A stretch of 64,000 nucleotides of DNA, from assembly GCF_017094485.1 (NCBI RefSeq), contig NZ_CP064786.1, positions 2,794,788 through 2,858,787 of the forward strand. Reading direction: 5' to 3'. Under the pieces are notes generated by a model. That model saw only the letters and a list, made by a program, of their open reading frames with translations. It was not told the origin of the DNA and searched no databases. The DNA is from Natranaeroarchaeum sulfidigenes. GTDB lineage: Archaea > Halobacteriota > Halobacteria > Halobacteriales > Natronoarchaeaceae. Shown here one piece after another: positions 7,107 through 16,500 of the stretch. Position numbers and translations under genes: made by a program. Every line of letters starts with the position of its first letter. Position 1 is the stretch's first letter.

Positions 7107-7733
7107 TCAGGGATCCCCTGATAGCTCGGCCAGGAAAAACGGCTTTGTCCCCTCCTCGGTCGTCGGATCCCGAACGTCCCAGACTCCCTGTACCTCGAAG
7201 CCGAGCGCTCGCAGATCCTCACGCGTCGCCTCGGGACCGGCCATCGACCATCGCATCTCCGTGCCGCTGTCCAGCCAGTCCGGATTAGAGCCGCTCCATT
7301 CGACGCCGCCTTCGGTAACCAGTAGCCGTCCGCCCGGACGGAGAACGCGCGCGAACTCGTCGACGACGGTCCGGTGCTCGTCCAGTGGGACGTGTATCAG
7401 CGAGTAGAGGGCGGCGACGGCGTCGAACGAACTGTCAGCGAACGGCAACGCCGTCATATCGCCCTGTACGAGCGCGGCCTCAGTCGTCCGTCGTGCCAGC
7501 ACCAGTTGCTCCCGGGAGAAGTCGAGTCCGACCCCCTGTTCGTCCGCGGCACCGAGCGGCGCGTCGCCCGCTCCACAGCCAGCGGAGAGCAGTCGGTCGT
7601 CGGCATCGAGGCAAGCACAGAACCGCTCGACTGGTTCGGGTAGTGACCCCTGGCGTACCTCGCTGGTGTACTGCTCGAAGTAGTCCTCTGCCATCTCGTT
7701 GTAGGCATCCCTGACCGCACGACGGTCGTCCAT
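7107..7733 (-). CDS. Class I SAM-dependent methyltransferase
   Basis: 208 residues from the ATG at 7733 (MDDRRAVRDAYNEMAEDYFEQY); the longer open frame to 7892 has no family resemblance. The Rossmann core shows motif I SAGCGAGDAPLG (~50-61), an acidic residue after strand 2 (GLDFSREQL), motif II QGDMTALPFADSSFDAV and the post-motif PGGRLLVTEGG, as in UbiE/Ubie-like small-molecule methyltransferases (Methyltransf_11). The substrate cannot be inferred. It converges on the SpoIIM-like gene with an 11-base gap and stands alone. Confidence 0.85.
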   Translation of the reverse strand: MDDRRAVRDAYNEMAEDYFEQYTSEVRQGSLPEPVERFCACLDADDRLLSAGCGAGDAPLGAADEQGVGLDFSREQLVLARRTTEAALVQGDMTALPFADSSFDAVAALYSLIHVPLDEHRTVVDEFARVLRPGGRLLVTEGGVEWSGSNPDWLDSGTEMRWSMAGPEATREDLRALGFEVQGVWDVRDPTTEEGTKPFFLAELSGDP

Positions 7734-8003
7734 ACCGAACGGTCGTGGGACTGATAGTTCAATGTTCCCACAACCGGCTGGTGAATCGGCGCTATCGTCC
7801 GATTGAAGCGTGAGAGCACCCGCCCAACGTGAACTCAGGACGACCGTTCTGTCCGGGAGGTACCGTTCCCGTGCCGTCGTGATAAACTTCAAATACCGAA
7901 GCTATTCACTATATGTTTCGAAGTAATGGCTAATAGGACAGTACAGAGCGGTCGAAGCGGTTCAGTAGATAGAAATGAACGGTCCGGGGCGGCCGTTTGT
8001 CGC
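7734..8003. other. Intergenic stretch, no feature recognised
   Basis: 270 bases between the methyltransferase start and the citrate synthase end. It is locally AT-rich at about 7885-7935 but I see no gene, RNA or clear repeat in it. Confidence 0.4.
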
Positions 8004-9143
8004 CTACCGCTCGTCGATCGGCACGAACGTCTGGTCCTCGGGTCCGGTGTAGCGAGCGCGCGGGCGGATGAGCCGATTGTCGTCGAGATACTCGACCACG
8101 TGGCCGACCCAGCCGCCGACACGGCTCATGGCGAAGATCGGCGTATAGAGATCGATCGGGATGCCCATCTGGTAGTACGTCGTCGCGGAGTAGAAGTCGA
8201 CGTTCGGGGCGATCCCCTTGTTCTCGGCCATGTATTCCTCGATGGCGACGCTCATCTCGTACCACTTGGTGTCGCCAGCGGCCTCTCCGAGCGCCTCGGA
8301 TTCCTCGCCGAGGATCTTCGCTCGGGGGTCCTTGACGTCGTAGACGCGGTGGCCGAAGCCGGGGACACGGCGTCCCTCGTCGAGCGCCTGAATCACCCAG
8401 TCGACGGGGTCCTGCTCGGCGGCGTCGACCTCTTCGAGCATCCGCATCACGTTCTGGTTCGCGCCGCCGTGGAGCCCGCCCGAGAGCGTCCCAATGGCAC
8501 TGGTGACGGCGCTGTGGACGTCCGCGAGCGTGCTCGCGGTGACCATCGCCGAAAACGTCGAGGCGTTCAGCCCGTGGTCCGCGTGGAGTACGAGCGCCAT
8601 GTCGAACGTCTCCGCGAGGACCTCGTCGGGCTCCTCGTCGTTGAGCATGTACAGGAAGTTCTCGGCGTGGCCCAGATCGCTGCGGGGCGCGACCGGCTCA
8701 TCGCCGTTCCGGATCCGGCTGAACGCCGCGAGGACGGTCGGCATCTTGGCGGTGATCCGGCGACCCTTGCGCAGGAGTGCCGTCTCGTCCTCGGTGTCGT
8801 AGCCGCTGCCCTCGGGATCGTAGGCGGATAACGTCGACACGATGGTGCGAAGCGCCGCCATTGGATCTTCGTCTTGGTCTGCGAGCTCGCGTACGAGATC
8901 GATGACGCCGTCGTCGACCTCCCGTTCCTCGACCATCGAGGCCTCGAACTCGGCGAGTTCGTCACGGTCGGGGAGTCGACCGTGCCAGAGCAGATACAGC
9001 ACCTCTTCGTAACTCGCCTGGCGAGACAGATCTTCGATGGCGTAGCCGCGGTAGACCAGCTTCCCGACGTCACCGTCGATGCTGCTGAGTCCTGATTCCG
9101 CGACGAGGACGCCCTCCAGCCCTTTTTTGACCTCGTCTGACAT
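8004..9143 (-). CDS. citZ: Citrate synthase
   Basis: 379 residues, the length of archaeal and Gram-positive type I citrate synthases. Condenses acetyl-CoA with oxaloacetate to enter the TCA cycle. The catalytic set is visible: His225 in SGGLHGGANQNV, His265 in the PGFGHRVY signature, and Asp316 in NVDFYSATTYYQMGIP; the HADHGLNAST motif is at 187-196. Methylcitrate synthases share this fold, so some activity on propionyl-CoA cannot be excluded, but no prpB/prpD-like genes are near. Monocistronic by context. Confidence 0.93.
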   Translation of the reverse strand: MSDEVKKGLEGVLVAESGLSSIDGDVGKLVYRGYAIEDLSRQASYEEVLYLLWHGRLPDRDELAEFEASMVEEREVDDGVIDLVRELADQDEDPMAALRTIVSTLSAYDPEGSGYDTEDETALLRKGRRITAKMPTVLAAFSRIRNGDEPVAPRSDLGHAENFLYMLNDEEPDEVLAETFDMALVLHADHGLNASTFSAMVTASTLADVHSAVTSAIGTLSGGLHGGANQNVMRMLEEVDAAEQDPVDWVIQALDEGRRVPGFGHRVYDVKDPRAKILGEESEALGEAAGDTKWYEMSVAIEEYMAENKGIAPNVDFYSATTYYQMGIPIDLYTPIFAMSRVGGWVGHVVEYLDDNRLIRPRARYTGPEDQTFVPIDER

Positions 9144-9289
9144 ACCCGTACGGTTTCAGACGACGGGGCAAAAACATTGCCGTTTGTCCCTGATAGTTCC
9201 GGAATCATACTGACTGAACGTCCAGTTCTATCGCGAGAATGGAGGGTTGTTAAGCCAACAGGACCATATACCTGAGGGATGCTGTGCTG

Positions 9290-9574
9290 TTACTCCTCAC
9301 GGACGAGTTTCCACGCCGAATAGGCGGTCAGTACCAGAGTAAACGTCAGCGCCAGAGCAAACCAGATCACCGCGGTGAGCCCAGCGTACAGGACAGGATG
9401 GTGGGCCGTTTCCGCAGGCGCGATAACGAATGTTCCGTACAGCAACGCCGACAGCACGAAGCTCACGGCGATAGCGATCTTCGCGTTACGGCCAACGCCC
9501 AGCGCCGCAGCGAACCGTTTCGTCCCGTCGTGTTCGGGTCCAGCGTCCGCCCGCTCGAACTGTTCCTGTGACAC
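9290..9574 (-). CDS. Small membrane protein, two helices, unknown
   Basis: 94 residues. A cytoplasmic acidic N-terminus (about 30 residues) precedes two hydrophobic segments (~31-52 and ~60-84) and a short basic end (WKLVREE). I do not recognise a named family. It lies upstream of the citrate synthase gene on the same strand with a 146-base gap, and 65 bases downstream of the MFS gene, so it might be transcribed with the MFS gene; the sequence gives no functional hint. Confidence 0.6.
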   Translation of the reverse strand: MSQEQFERADAGPEHDGTKRFAAALGVGRNAKIAIAVSFVLSALLYGTFVIAPAETAHHPVLYAGLTAVIWFALALTFTLVLTAYSAWKLVREE

Positions 9575-9639
9575 GTCACGATGTAGGGAGGGGACCCACT
9601 AATCCGCGTCGGTTCCGGCCGGAAAGAGGGATCCGGCCC

Positions 9640-11019
9640 CTAGCTTCCCGTCGCATAGGCCTCGAACTCCTTGCCAAAGAGCAGGAAGTAGCCGGTTCCG
9701 ACGAGGCCGATCACGGTCGCGATCGAAAATGCAAGTACCGGATCACCCGTGAACAGCACTTCGCCAGTCAGTGGGTTCGAGAACCCACCCCAGAGCAGCC
9801 CGCCGAGTGCCGCACTCGGAATGACGACGACGTTCCGAAGCAGGTAGTACGATCCGGTGACGCGCCCGCCCGCCCCCTGTTCGGCCGGGCCGACGATCAG
9901 CGCCTTGTGCGCCGGTAACCCGGCGAATCGGAGTCCCGAAAACGCGAACAACAGTGCCAGCGCGAGTGCACTCTCAGGCGCCCCGATCAGCATGATCGGG
10001 AAAATCGCGTAGACGAGAAAGCCCGCGGCGACGACCGGCTTCAGTCCGACGCGCTCGGCGATCTTTGCGGCCGGGATCATCACCAGCAGCGCGACCAGCA
10101 TTTCGAGACCGAGCAGGATGCCGAAGTACGCCTGTGGTGACAGCGAAATCTCGCCGATCCCCGGGAGCGAAAGCGAAAGGCCAACCTCCAAGAACTGCGT
10201 GACGACCAGCACGAAGAAGATGTAGACCATCCCGTTGGCAAAGCGAACGAGGATATCACCCACGAGCAGCGGCCGTAGCGGCTCGGGCAGGTTCCGCAGG
10301 TCCTCGCGGATCTGGCTCACGCCTTCGAACTCCTTCCCGAAGCTATCGCCCGACGGGTCGTAGAGTCGGTGCTGGGCAAGTGTCCCGACGACGCCGAACA
10401 CGATTGCCACAACCAGGATCAACTGGAAGGCAAGCACGACGTCGTCGGCCGCGCTGGTAAAGGGCGCAAAGATGGCGGCGGCGATCAGCGGCCCGACGAG
10501 GAACGCGGTCCGGCGAAAGCTCTCGGTGCTCGCGAAGCCAGCAGCGAGGCGTGAGGGCGGAACCGACTGCTTGACGATGGCGTAGGTCGCGCCGAGCCCG
10601 AACGATTTCCAGGCCTGTGCGAGCACGAGACCGACGAAAATCGCGCCGATCGACAGCGAGACCGGACCGACCGTCACGTCGAGCAACGGCGCAGCCAGCC
10701 AGATCCCGAACCCGAGCGTCGTCACGAGACCGAACGCTGTCAGCGCGTACCGGGATCCGAGTCGGTCCGAGATTGCCCCGCCCGGATACGGATAGACCGC
10801 ACCGATAATATTCCCAAAGGTGCCGTAGAGCCCGATCACGAGCGCCGTTGCACCCAGGGCGCTCATGTACTCGGCCATGTACCGACCGGTCATCTGAAAG
10901 CCGAGGCTGAAGGCGAACATGGCCAGCGAGAGCACGAGGACGTCCCGTTCGAGCGCGAAGAACTGTCTGAACGGGTCGAAGACGTCCGGCTCGGTAGCTT
11001 CAGTGTCCTCGGTCGTCAT
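9640..11019 (-). CDS. Major facilitator superfamily transporter
   Basis: 459 residues with about twelve hydrophobic segments in two halves separated by a charged loop (YDPSGDSFGKEFEGVSQI, ~220-240). The loop after helix 2 reads GGAISDRLGSRYALT, the MFS motif A (G-x3-D-RxGRR-type), and the corresponding loop in the second half is AKIAERVGLKPVV. Such carriers move small solutes by proton or sodium coupling across the cytoplasmic membrane. The substrate cannot be told. It is divergently arranged with the VTT-domain gene, whose promoter lies in the 100-base gap. Confidence 0.88.
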   Translation of the reverse strand: MTTEDTEATEPDVFDPFRQFFALERDVLVLSLAMFAFSLGFQMTGRYMAEYMSALGATALVIGLYGTFGNIIGAVYPYPGGAISDRLGSRYALTAFGLVTTLGFGIWLAAPLLDVTVGPVSLSIGAIFVGLVLAQAWKSFGLGATYAIVKQSVPPSRLAAGFASTESFRRTAFLVGPLIAAAIFAPFTSAADDVVLAFQLILVVAIVFGVVGTLAQHRLYDPSGDSFGKEFEGVSQIREDLRNLPEPLRPLLVGDILVRFANGMVYIFFVLVVTQFLEVGLSLSLPGIGEISLSPQAYFGILLGLEMLVALLVMIPAAKIAERVGLKPVVAAGFLVYAIFPIMLIGAPESALALALLFAFSGLRFAGLPAHKALIVGPAEQGAGGRVTGSYYLLRNVVVIPSAALGGLLWGGFSNPLTGEVLFTGDPVLAFSIATVIGLVGTGYFLLFGKEFEAYATGS

Positions 11020-11119
11020 TCCTTCAACACATTCTCGAACACGGACAAAGTGGTTTCGGCCAGCGGCAAAGCCAGCGACGCGACCACAAGAGGTTCATAT
11101 CAGCACGACGCAGAACGGG

Positions 11120-11788
11120 ATGATGCGCCTCGCGGACCGTCATCTCGTCGCTCTCTCCACGCTCGCTGTCGTTGTCGTGGCCGCCCTGCTGACCTCGAAA
11201 GAGACCGTGCTCGGAGCGACGGAGACGGTCGCTGGCGATCCACTTCTCTTTGCCGGGGCCGTCATCCTGCTCTATGCCCTCCGCCCGCTAGTGCTGTGGC
11301 CGACCACGCTCGTTGCGGTCGCCGTCGGCTACGGCTTCGGCATCGCGCTGGGATTCCCCATCGCGCTGGCCGGTGCGGTCTTCACGTCGATCCCGGCCTA
11401 CTACGCCGGGCGCTGGGTCGCCGCTGGCTGGGACTGCGGTACGGCTGCACGACTCGCCAGCGCGGGGGATCGCTTTTTCGATACGACGGGTGATCTCCGC
11501 GGGGTCGTTGCGGGACGACTCGCGCCCGTCCCTGCAGACGCGGTGAGCGCCGCTGCAGGGATGGGCGGCGTCCGACTCCGCGTGCTCGCCGTCGGGATCC
11601 TCGTCGGCGAACTCCCGTGGACGATCGCCGCCGTCGTCGTCGGTAACTCCCTGCACACCATTTCGACAGCGGGACTCGGCAGTGTCGGAACACAGCTGGG
11701 CGTCGTAACGACCCTCGCTGCACTCCTCTTGCTCGCCGGGCCGGCCTACGAGCACTTCGTCGACGGCGGCAGTACGGTCGGTCAGTAG
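11120..11788 (+). CDS. TVP38/TMEM64 (VTT-domain, DedA-like) membrane protein
   Basis: 222 residues, about five membrane segments. The central region (PTTLVAVAVGYGFGIALG...IPAYYAGRW) and the later GRLAPVPADAVSAAAGMGGVR resemble the VTT/SNARE-associated family, in which a G-R-x-x-P-x-P motif precedes a re-entrant loop. Family members act as lipid scramblases or in membrane homeostasis; the substrate here is unknown. The start is ATG 11120 (a second ATG follows directly); a TATA-like GGTTCATATC about 25 bp upstream supports a leaderless transcript. The longer open frame back to 10919 overlaps the MFS gene and is rejected. Confidence 0.82.
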   Translation: MMRLADRHLVALSTLAVVVVAALLTSKETVLGATETVAGDPLLFAGAVILLYALRPLVLWPTTLVAVAVGYGFGIALGFPIALAGAVFTSIPAYYAGRWVAAGWDCGTAARLASAGDRFFDTTGDLRGVVAGRLAPVPADAVSAAAGMGGVRLRVLAVGILVGELPWTIAAVVVGNSLHTISTAGLGSVGTQLGVVTTLAALLLLAGPAYEHFVDGGSTVGQ

Positions 11789-11952
11789 AAGGTGTCCGCA
11801 CAGTCGTAGACGACGCCGTGTTGCGGGCAGACGTACTTGCAGTGCCGGTGGTACATCGGCGTCTCGCAGTGAGGGCAGGGACGCCCACCCTGTCGGTCCC
11901 CGGTACGTCCGTCGGCGTCATCCGTCATACCCGCCTGTTGTGGGTCCGGCAT
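11782..11952 (-). CDS. Small zinc-finger protein (HVO_2523-like)
   Basis: 56 residues from the ATG at 11952; a second Met is at 11928. The C-terminal half holds CPHCETPMYHRHCKYVCPQH, with CxxC followed by CxxxC-PxH spacing, a compact zinc-binding fold, and ends in GVVYDCADTFY. It resembles the tiny zinc-finger proteins of haloarchaea typified by HVO_2523 (family name from memory). Their role is unclear. It lies 41 bases downstream of the 271-residue gene on the same strand and its stop overlaps the convergent VTT gene by 7 bases. Confidence 0.72.
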   Translation of the reverse strand: MPDPQQAGMTDDADGRTGDRQGGRPCPHCETPMYHRHCKYVCPQHGVVYDCADTFY

Positions 11953-11993
11953 CAAGGCTGTTCGCCCTCTGTCTGGTCGGGAGCGGCCGACGC

Positions 11994-12809
11994 TCAGTCC
12001 CGACTCGGAAGCCGCGTCACACGTCCTGGCGTCGTGTTGAATCGCCAGACTCGCCGTCCCTCTCGTGCGGGATGAACGCGGTCGATCTGTCGAAGACCGT
12101 CTTTCACGCAGTCCCACCACGTCTCGCTCGTCTCGTACCCTGCCGGATACTCCCGGTACAGCGCGTTGACGAACTCGTTTCGCTTTGCCTCCTCGCGCTC
12201 GCGCAAGAAGACAAGTGCCGCACCGACCGCAATCTTCCGGCGCTCGATCAGCGTCTCGTCGTGGCCCGGCACCTCGATGGCGTCGAGGTCAGTGATCGCC
12301 TCGCCCGGTCGGTCGCCGTCGTCGAGGTCGGTCGGTAGCTCGTAGTCGATCCCGCTCTCGGGGCTGCCGTCGAACAACTCGCCCGTCTTCCGGACTGCCG
12401 ATCGTGCGAAGGCGTCGAGACGCTCGTTCTCCACGCCGGAGAGATCGGTCGCAAGTTCGTTTACCGTGTCGTCCTGGATCCGCGCGGTGCGCGGTTCCCT
12501 GATGGGCCCCTCGCTCTCGCCATCGTTGTCCTCTGCGGACCCCCTCGTCAGTGTCCCCTGTCGCGTCGAATCGCTTTCGTCCAGCACCGTCGCAGCGTCG
12601 ACGCCTTCGTCGAGCTTCGCCTCCAGTTCCTCGACGCGTTGGGTAAAGGCCGACAACACCTGATCGCGGTCCGAGCCGACCTCGATGTCGGTCCGGTGAT
12701 CGACGATCCAGCGCAGATACGCCTCGCGCGAGTCAAAACCAAGGAGCTCCCGCTCGGTGTCGAGACTTTCGGCGAGCGCGTCGGAGATTTCCAGACGGAT
12801 CGTCGGCAT
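11994..12809 (-). CDS. Unknown halophile protein with ribbon-helix-helix-like N-terminus
   Basis: 271 residues, acidic, soluble. The N-terminus (MPTIRLEISDALAESLDTERELLGFDSREAYLRWIVDH) has the strand-helix-helix pattern of ribbon-helix-helix DNA-binding domains. A coiled-coil-like segment (QRVEELEAKLDE, ~57-68) and a low-complexity acidic linker (~75-110) follow. The C-terminal ~110 residues (LIERRKIAVGAALVFLREREEAKRNEFVNALYREYPAGY...WWDCVKDGLRQIDRV) look like a separate helical domain. It may be a regulator, but I cannot assign a function. It is probably co-transcribed with the zinc-finger gene. Confidence 0.62.
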   Translation of the reverse strand: MPTIRLEISDALAESLDTERELLGFDSREAYLRWIVDHRTDIEVGSDRDQVLSAFTQRVEELEAKLDEGVDAATVLDESDSTRQGTLTRGSAEDNDGESEGPIREPRTARIQDDTVNELATDLSGVENERLDAFARSAVRKTGELFDGSPESGIDYELPTDLDDGDRPGEAITDLDAIEVPGHDETLIERRKIAVGAALVFLREREEAKRNEFVNALYREYPAGYETSETWWDCVKDGLRQIDRVHPAREGRRVWRFNTTPGRVTRLPSRD

Positions 12810-12858
12810 CTGTCGGTGGTATGCCGGCAGGGGATAAAAAAAGCGCGTCAGACGTTGT

Positions 12859-13242
12859 TCAGTAGCTCTCTATGTCCACGCCAAGTCGATCGAAGTCGGA
12901 TTCGTTTCGCGTCAGCACGGGTTCGTCGACGACCTGTGCTGTTGCAGCGATAATTACGTCACCTACCGGCGTTCCGTCGTTTGCCAGTTCGCCCGAGAGA
13001 CGGCCTGCCTTGCGCATCACTGCGGTATCAGCGGGGTGGATCGGCTTCGAGGCGAGGACTGATTCGACAGTCTCGCGCTCTTCCGCCGATCGGCTCGCAC
13101 GGGCGATCCCGTAGTACAACTCGAACAGCGTCATCGCAGAGAGACGCTGCTGGACGAGGTCGGCCTCTAGCTCTCTGGCCTTCTCGACGGCACCTTCCTC
13201 GCCGTTCATCAGGTCGATAAGAAACGACGTATCCAGTAGCAC
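12859..13242 (-). CDS. vapC: VapC-type PIN-domain toxin ribonuclease
   Basis: 127 residues. PIN-domain acids are visible: Asp3 in MLLDTSFLIDLM, Glu41 in TLFELYYG, and the later pair in GTPVGDVIIAATAQ (Asp95) and NESDFDRL. VapC toxins are Mg-dependent ribonucleases, commonly cutting tRNA or rRNA. The gene starts three bases after the end of the antitoxin gene upstream, the usual vapBC order. Function as a toxin is inferred from family and context. Confidence 0.9.
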   Translation of the reverse strand: MLLDTSFLIDLMNGEEGAVEKARELEADLVQQRLSAMTLFELYYGIARASRSAEERETVESVLASKPIHPADTAVMRKAGRLSGELANDGTPVGDVIIAATAQVVDEPVLTRNESDFDRLGVDIESY

Positions 13243-13244
13243 GG

Positions 13245-13481
13245 CTATGTGTTCTCCAGTTCGTCTGCGATACCTTCTAGTTCGGTGTGCCGACGTGCTC
13301 GCCGCTGTGCTACCGCATCGCGAAGTTCATCGGCTTCATCGTCACTGAGAACGCCGGAGATCTCGAGCAACGATCGCTCTCCTGCAAGGCGCATCACGAC
13401 GTCGGAGAACGTTTCGTCCTCGCGTTTGTGTGCTGCGAGACGCTCGTAAGCGTCGTCGGAGAGCCGAATGCTCTTGGACAT
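13245..13481 (-). CDS. vapB: VapB-type antitoxin
   Basis: 78 residues from the ATG at 13481 (MSKSIRLSDDAYERLAAHKREDETFSDVVMRL); two residues longer if the ATG at 13487 is used. The N-terminus is a ribbon-helix-helix DNA-binding domain of the DUF217/VapB-like archaeal family, the C-terminal helix (ADELRDAVAQRRARRHTELEGIADEL) should wrap the toxin. As in other pairs it probably represses its own promoter. It lies directly upstream of vapC. Confidence 0.87.
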   Translation of the reverse strand: MSKSIRLSDDAYERLAAHKREDETFSDVVMRLAGERSLLEISGVLSDDEADELRDAVAQRRARRHTELEGIADELENT

Positions 13482-13565
13482 GTGCATACAGTTGTATGCA
13501 GATCAAGATAGCTCTTTTGCCGGGGCTTGCGATTGTACGAAAAAAGCGCGTCAGACGTTGCTATC

Positions 13566-16500
13566 TCAGCACTCCGACCAGCCGCAGGACTCGCAGGTCT
13601 TGCAGCCTTCGGAGTAGTACAGCGAGAGCGAGCCACACTCGGGACATTCGGGGCTCTCGCCCGCGTCGATCAGATCCTGTGAGGCGTCGGACTGTTCGGT
13701 ATCGGTGTCGGCAGGCGACTCGGCCGTGCTGTCAGGCGTGCCGACGTCGATGTCGGTCTGTGAGGCGACACCGCCGTCGGTCTCGTGGCCTGCAGCCTCG
13801 TCTTCGAGTTCGGTCAGGCTCTGCTGTTGTGGATAGGCCTTCTCGATCTCGCCGTCGAGATACCGGCGCATCGCGGTACCGATGGCGTCGGGGATCGACT
13901 GAATCTGTTCGCCCTTGTCCCAGGCGACCTTCGGCGAGCGGATCCCCTGTAGCTCGTCGGCGATCTCCTCGGGATCGACGCCCGATCGAAGCGCCGTCGA
14001 GATGGTCTTTGCCAGCGCCTCGGTGAAGGACGCCGTGAAGCCACCGGAGTTGCCGATGTTGGCAAAGAGCTCGAACGGTCGCTCGGCCTCGGGATCCTCG
14101 TTGATGTTGACGTAGAGTTTCCCGTAGCCGGTGTCGATACGCTGGGTGACGCCGTGGAGCACGTCCGGCCGGGCGCGCTTGCTGGCGTACTCGGCATCGA
14201 GATCCTCGCCGTCGGCGACCGAGAGCAGCTCCTCGACCTGCTGGTCGAGCGCGGCCTGCACGTCCTCGTTTTCGAGGAACCCGGAGAGCCCGCCGAAGAC
14301 CTCCTCGATCTGTTCGACCAGCGCCGCTGCAGCCTCCTGCTCGTCGGCGAACTCGGTGTTCTGTGCGCGCGTTGTCAGTACCTGCTTCGAGCGGGTGCCG
14401 TCACGGTAGTAGGTGACGCCTTTCCCGCCGTGCTCGTAAACCCACTCGAACACCTCCTTGGCGTCGTCGACCGTCGAGTCGTTCGGCGCGTTGACCGTCT
14501 TCGAGATGGCCGAGTCGACCCCTTTCTGGCAGGCACACTGGATCGCGGCGTGCTGTTTGGCGCTGAGATCGCCCGTCGTGACGAACAGCTCGCCGATGGC
14601 GTCCGGAACGGTCGTCAGGCCGTCCACGCCGTCGAACTCGTTCGCGGCCATCTGTTCCTGTGCCTCCTCTTTCACCGCTTCGACGTCGATATCGTTGTCC
14701 TCCAGCGTGCGCAGGAAGTAGTCGTCGAACTCGACGAGCATCTCGTCGCCCTGCACGTCGCCGGAGACGTTCTTGTAGAAGGCGACGTTGTAGATCGGCT
14801 CACAGCCACCGGTCGTGTTGCCGATCATCGAGGTGGTGCCGGTCGGCGCGATAGTGGTCGTGTTGTGATTGCGCATCGGGTAGCCGTCTTCCCAGTCGTC
14901 TGCGTCCTCGCCGGTCTGGCGCTCGAACCACTCGCGGTACTCGGTCGGGTTGGCGTACTTCGAGTCCTCCCAGTCGGCAAAGGGACCGCGGTCCTCCGCG
15001 AGGTCGCGAGAGGCCGCCTTCGAGCCGTGGTTGATGTGGGTCATCAGCTGGCTGGCGACCTCGTTGGACTCCTCGCTGCCGTAGGCAATCCCGAGCTGGA
15101 TGTACAGCTGGGCCAGTCCCATGATCCCCAGGCCGATCTTGCGCATGTCACGGACCTTCTGTTCGATCTTCTCGACCGGGAAGTCGGACATCGTGACGAC
15201 GTTTTCGAGGAAGCGAGTTCCGTACTCGACACGGTGGTCGAGTTCCTCGAAGTCGATTGCCTCTTCGAGGAAGGCGTCGATGGCCGCCTCCTGACTCTCG
15301 TACTCGTCTGCGTGTTGCTCGGACCAGACGCGCCAGTCCGGGGCGTCCTCATCGGCGAGCGTCGAGAGGTTGATGTGGCCGAGGTTACAGGCCTCGTACT
15401 CTTCGAGTGGCTGCTCACCGCACGGGTTCGTCGCGAGGATCCGGTGGTCGGGGTGTTCTTCGACGTCGAAGGAGTGGCGTTTGTTCACCCGTTCGAGATA
15501 GATGACGCCCGGTTCGCCGTTTTCGTGGGCTCCCTGGATGATCCGCTCCCAGAGGGCCTCGGCCGGGATCGACAGCACTTCGCCGACCTCGACGTGCTCG
15601 CCGAGATCGAACATCTCGTACAGTTCCTTGGTCTCGGGCGTCGCGATGTGGGGCTCCTCGGTGCGGGGGTTGGTGAAGGTAAACTCCTCGCCCGACTGCA
15701 GGGCGTCCATGAAGTCGTCGGTGATACCGACGGAGATGTTGAAGTTAGAGAGATGGCCCTCGACCGCGTTGCGCAGGTGTTTGGGAACCTTCCCCTCGTC
15801 GTCGATCAGTTCCCGGGCCTCTTCGAGCGCGTCGGCAAAGGAGTTGTGCGTGAAGTCGTCCGGGTCGTTCAGGCGCAGCGTCTCGGCCAGCGAGACGTCC
15901 TTGTTCTTCGAGTGGATGAACTGGATGACGTCGGGGTGGGAGACGCGCATGACGCCCATCTGTGCGCCTCGACGCGCACCCCCCTGTGCGATCGTCTCGC
16001 ACATCTGGTCGTACGTGCGCATGAACGTGATCGGCCCCGATGCGATACCGCCGGTCGAGCCGACCGGATCACCGTACGGGCGAAGCTTCCAGAACGCATA
16101 GCCCATGCCGCCACCGCTCTGGAAGACCTGTGCGGCCTCCTTTGCGGTCTGGTGGATGTCGTCGATATCGTCCCCGGGAGAGTCGACGAAACACGCCGAG
16201 AGCTGCTGGAGCTCGTCGCCCGCGTTCATCAGCGTCGGCGAGTTCGGCATGAAATCCAGATACTCCATCATCTCGACGAACTCGTCGGCGACGCCCTCGA
16301 CGTGCTCGCGTACGTCGGCAGGGAGTTCGGGGACGATCGTCTCGTAGGCGAACTTGTTGACGTTGTACACCGAAAGCGTCGTCTCGGCGTCGTCCTCGGC
16401 GGTCGTCCCTTTTCCGAATACTTCCGCCGCCAACTCGTCGCGGCGCGGATGATCGGGCTTGAGCTGATCCGGCGTAACGGTGATCTCGGTTCCTTGTTTT

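Noticed and set aside
10919-11119. Longer N-terminus for the VTT-domain protein
   Set aside because: It overlaps the MFS coding region and includes the likely TATA box; no hydrophobic or family sequence there.
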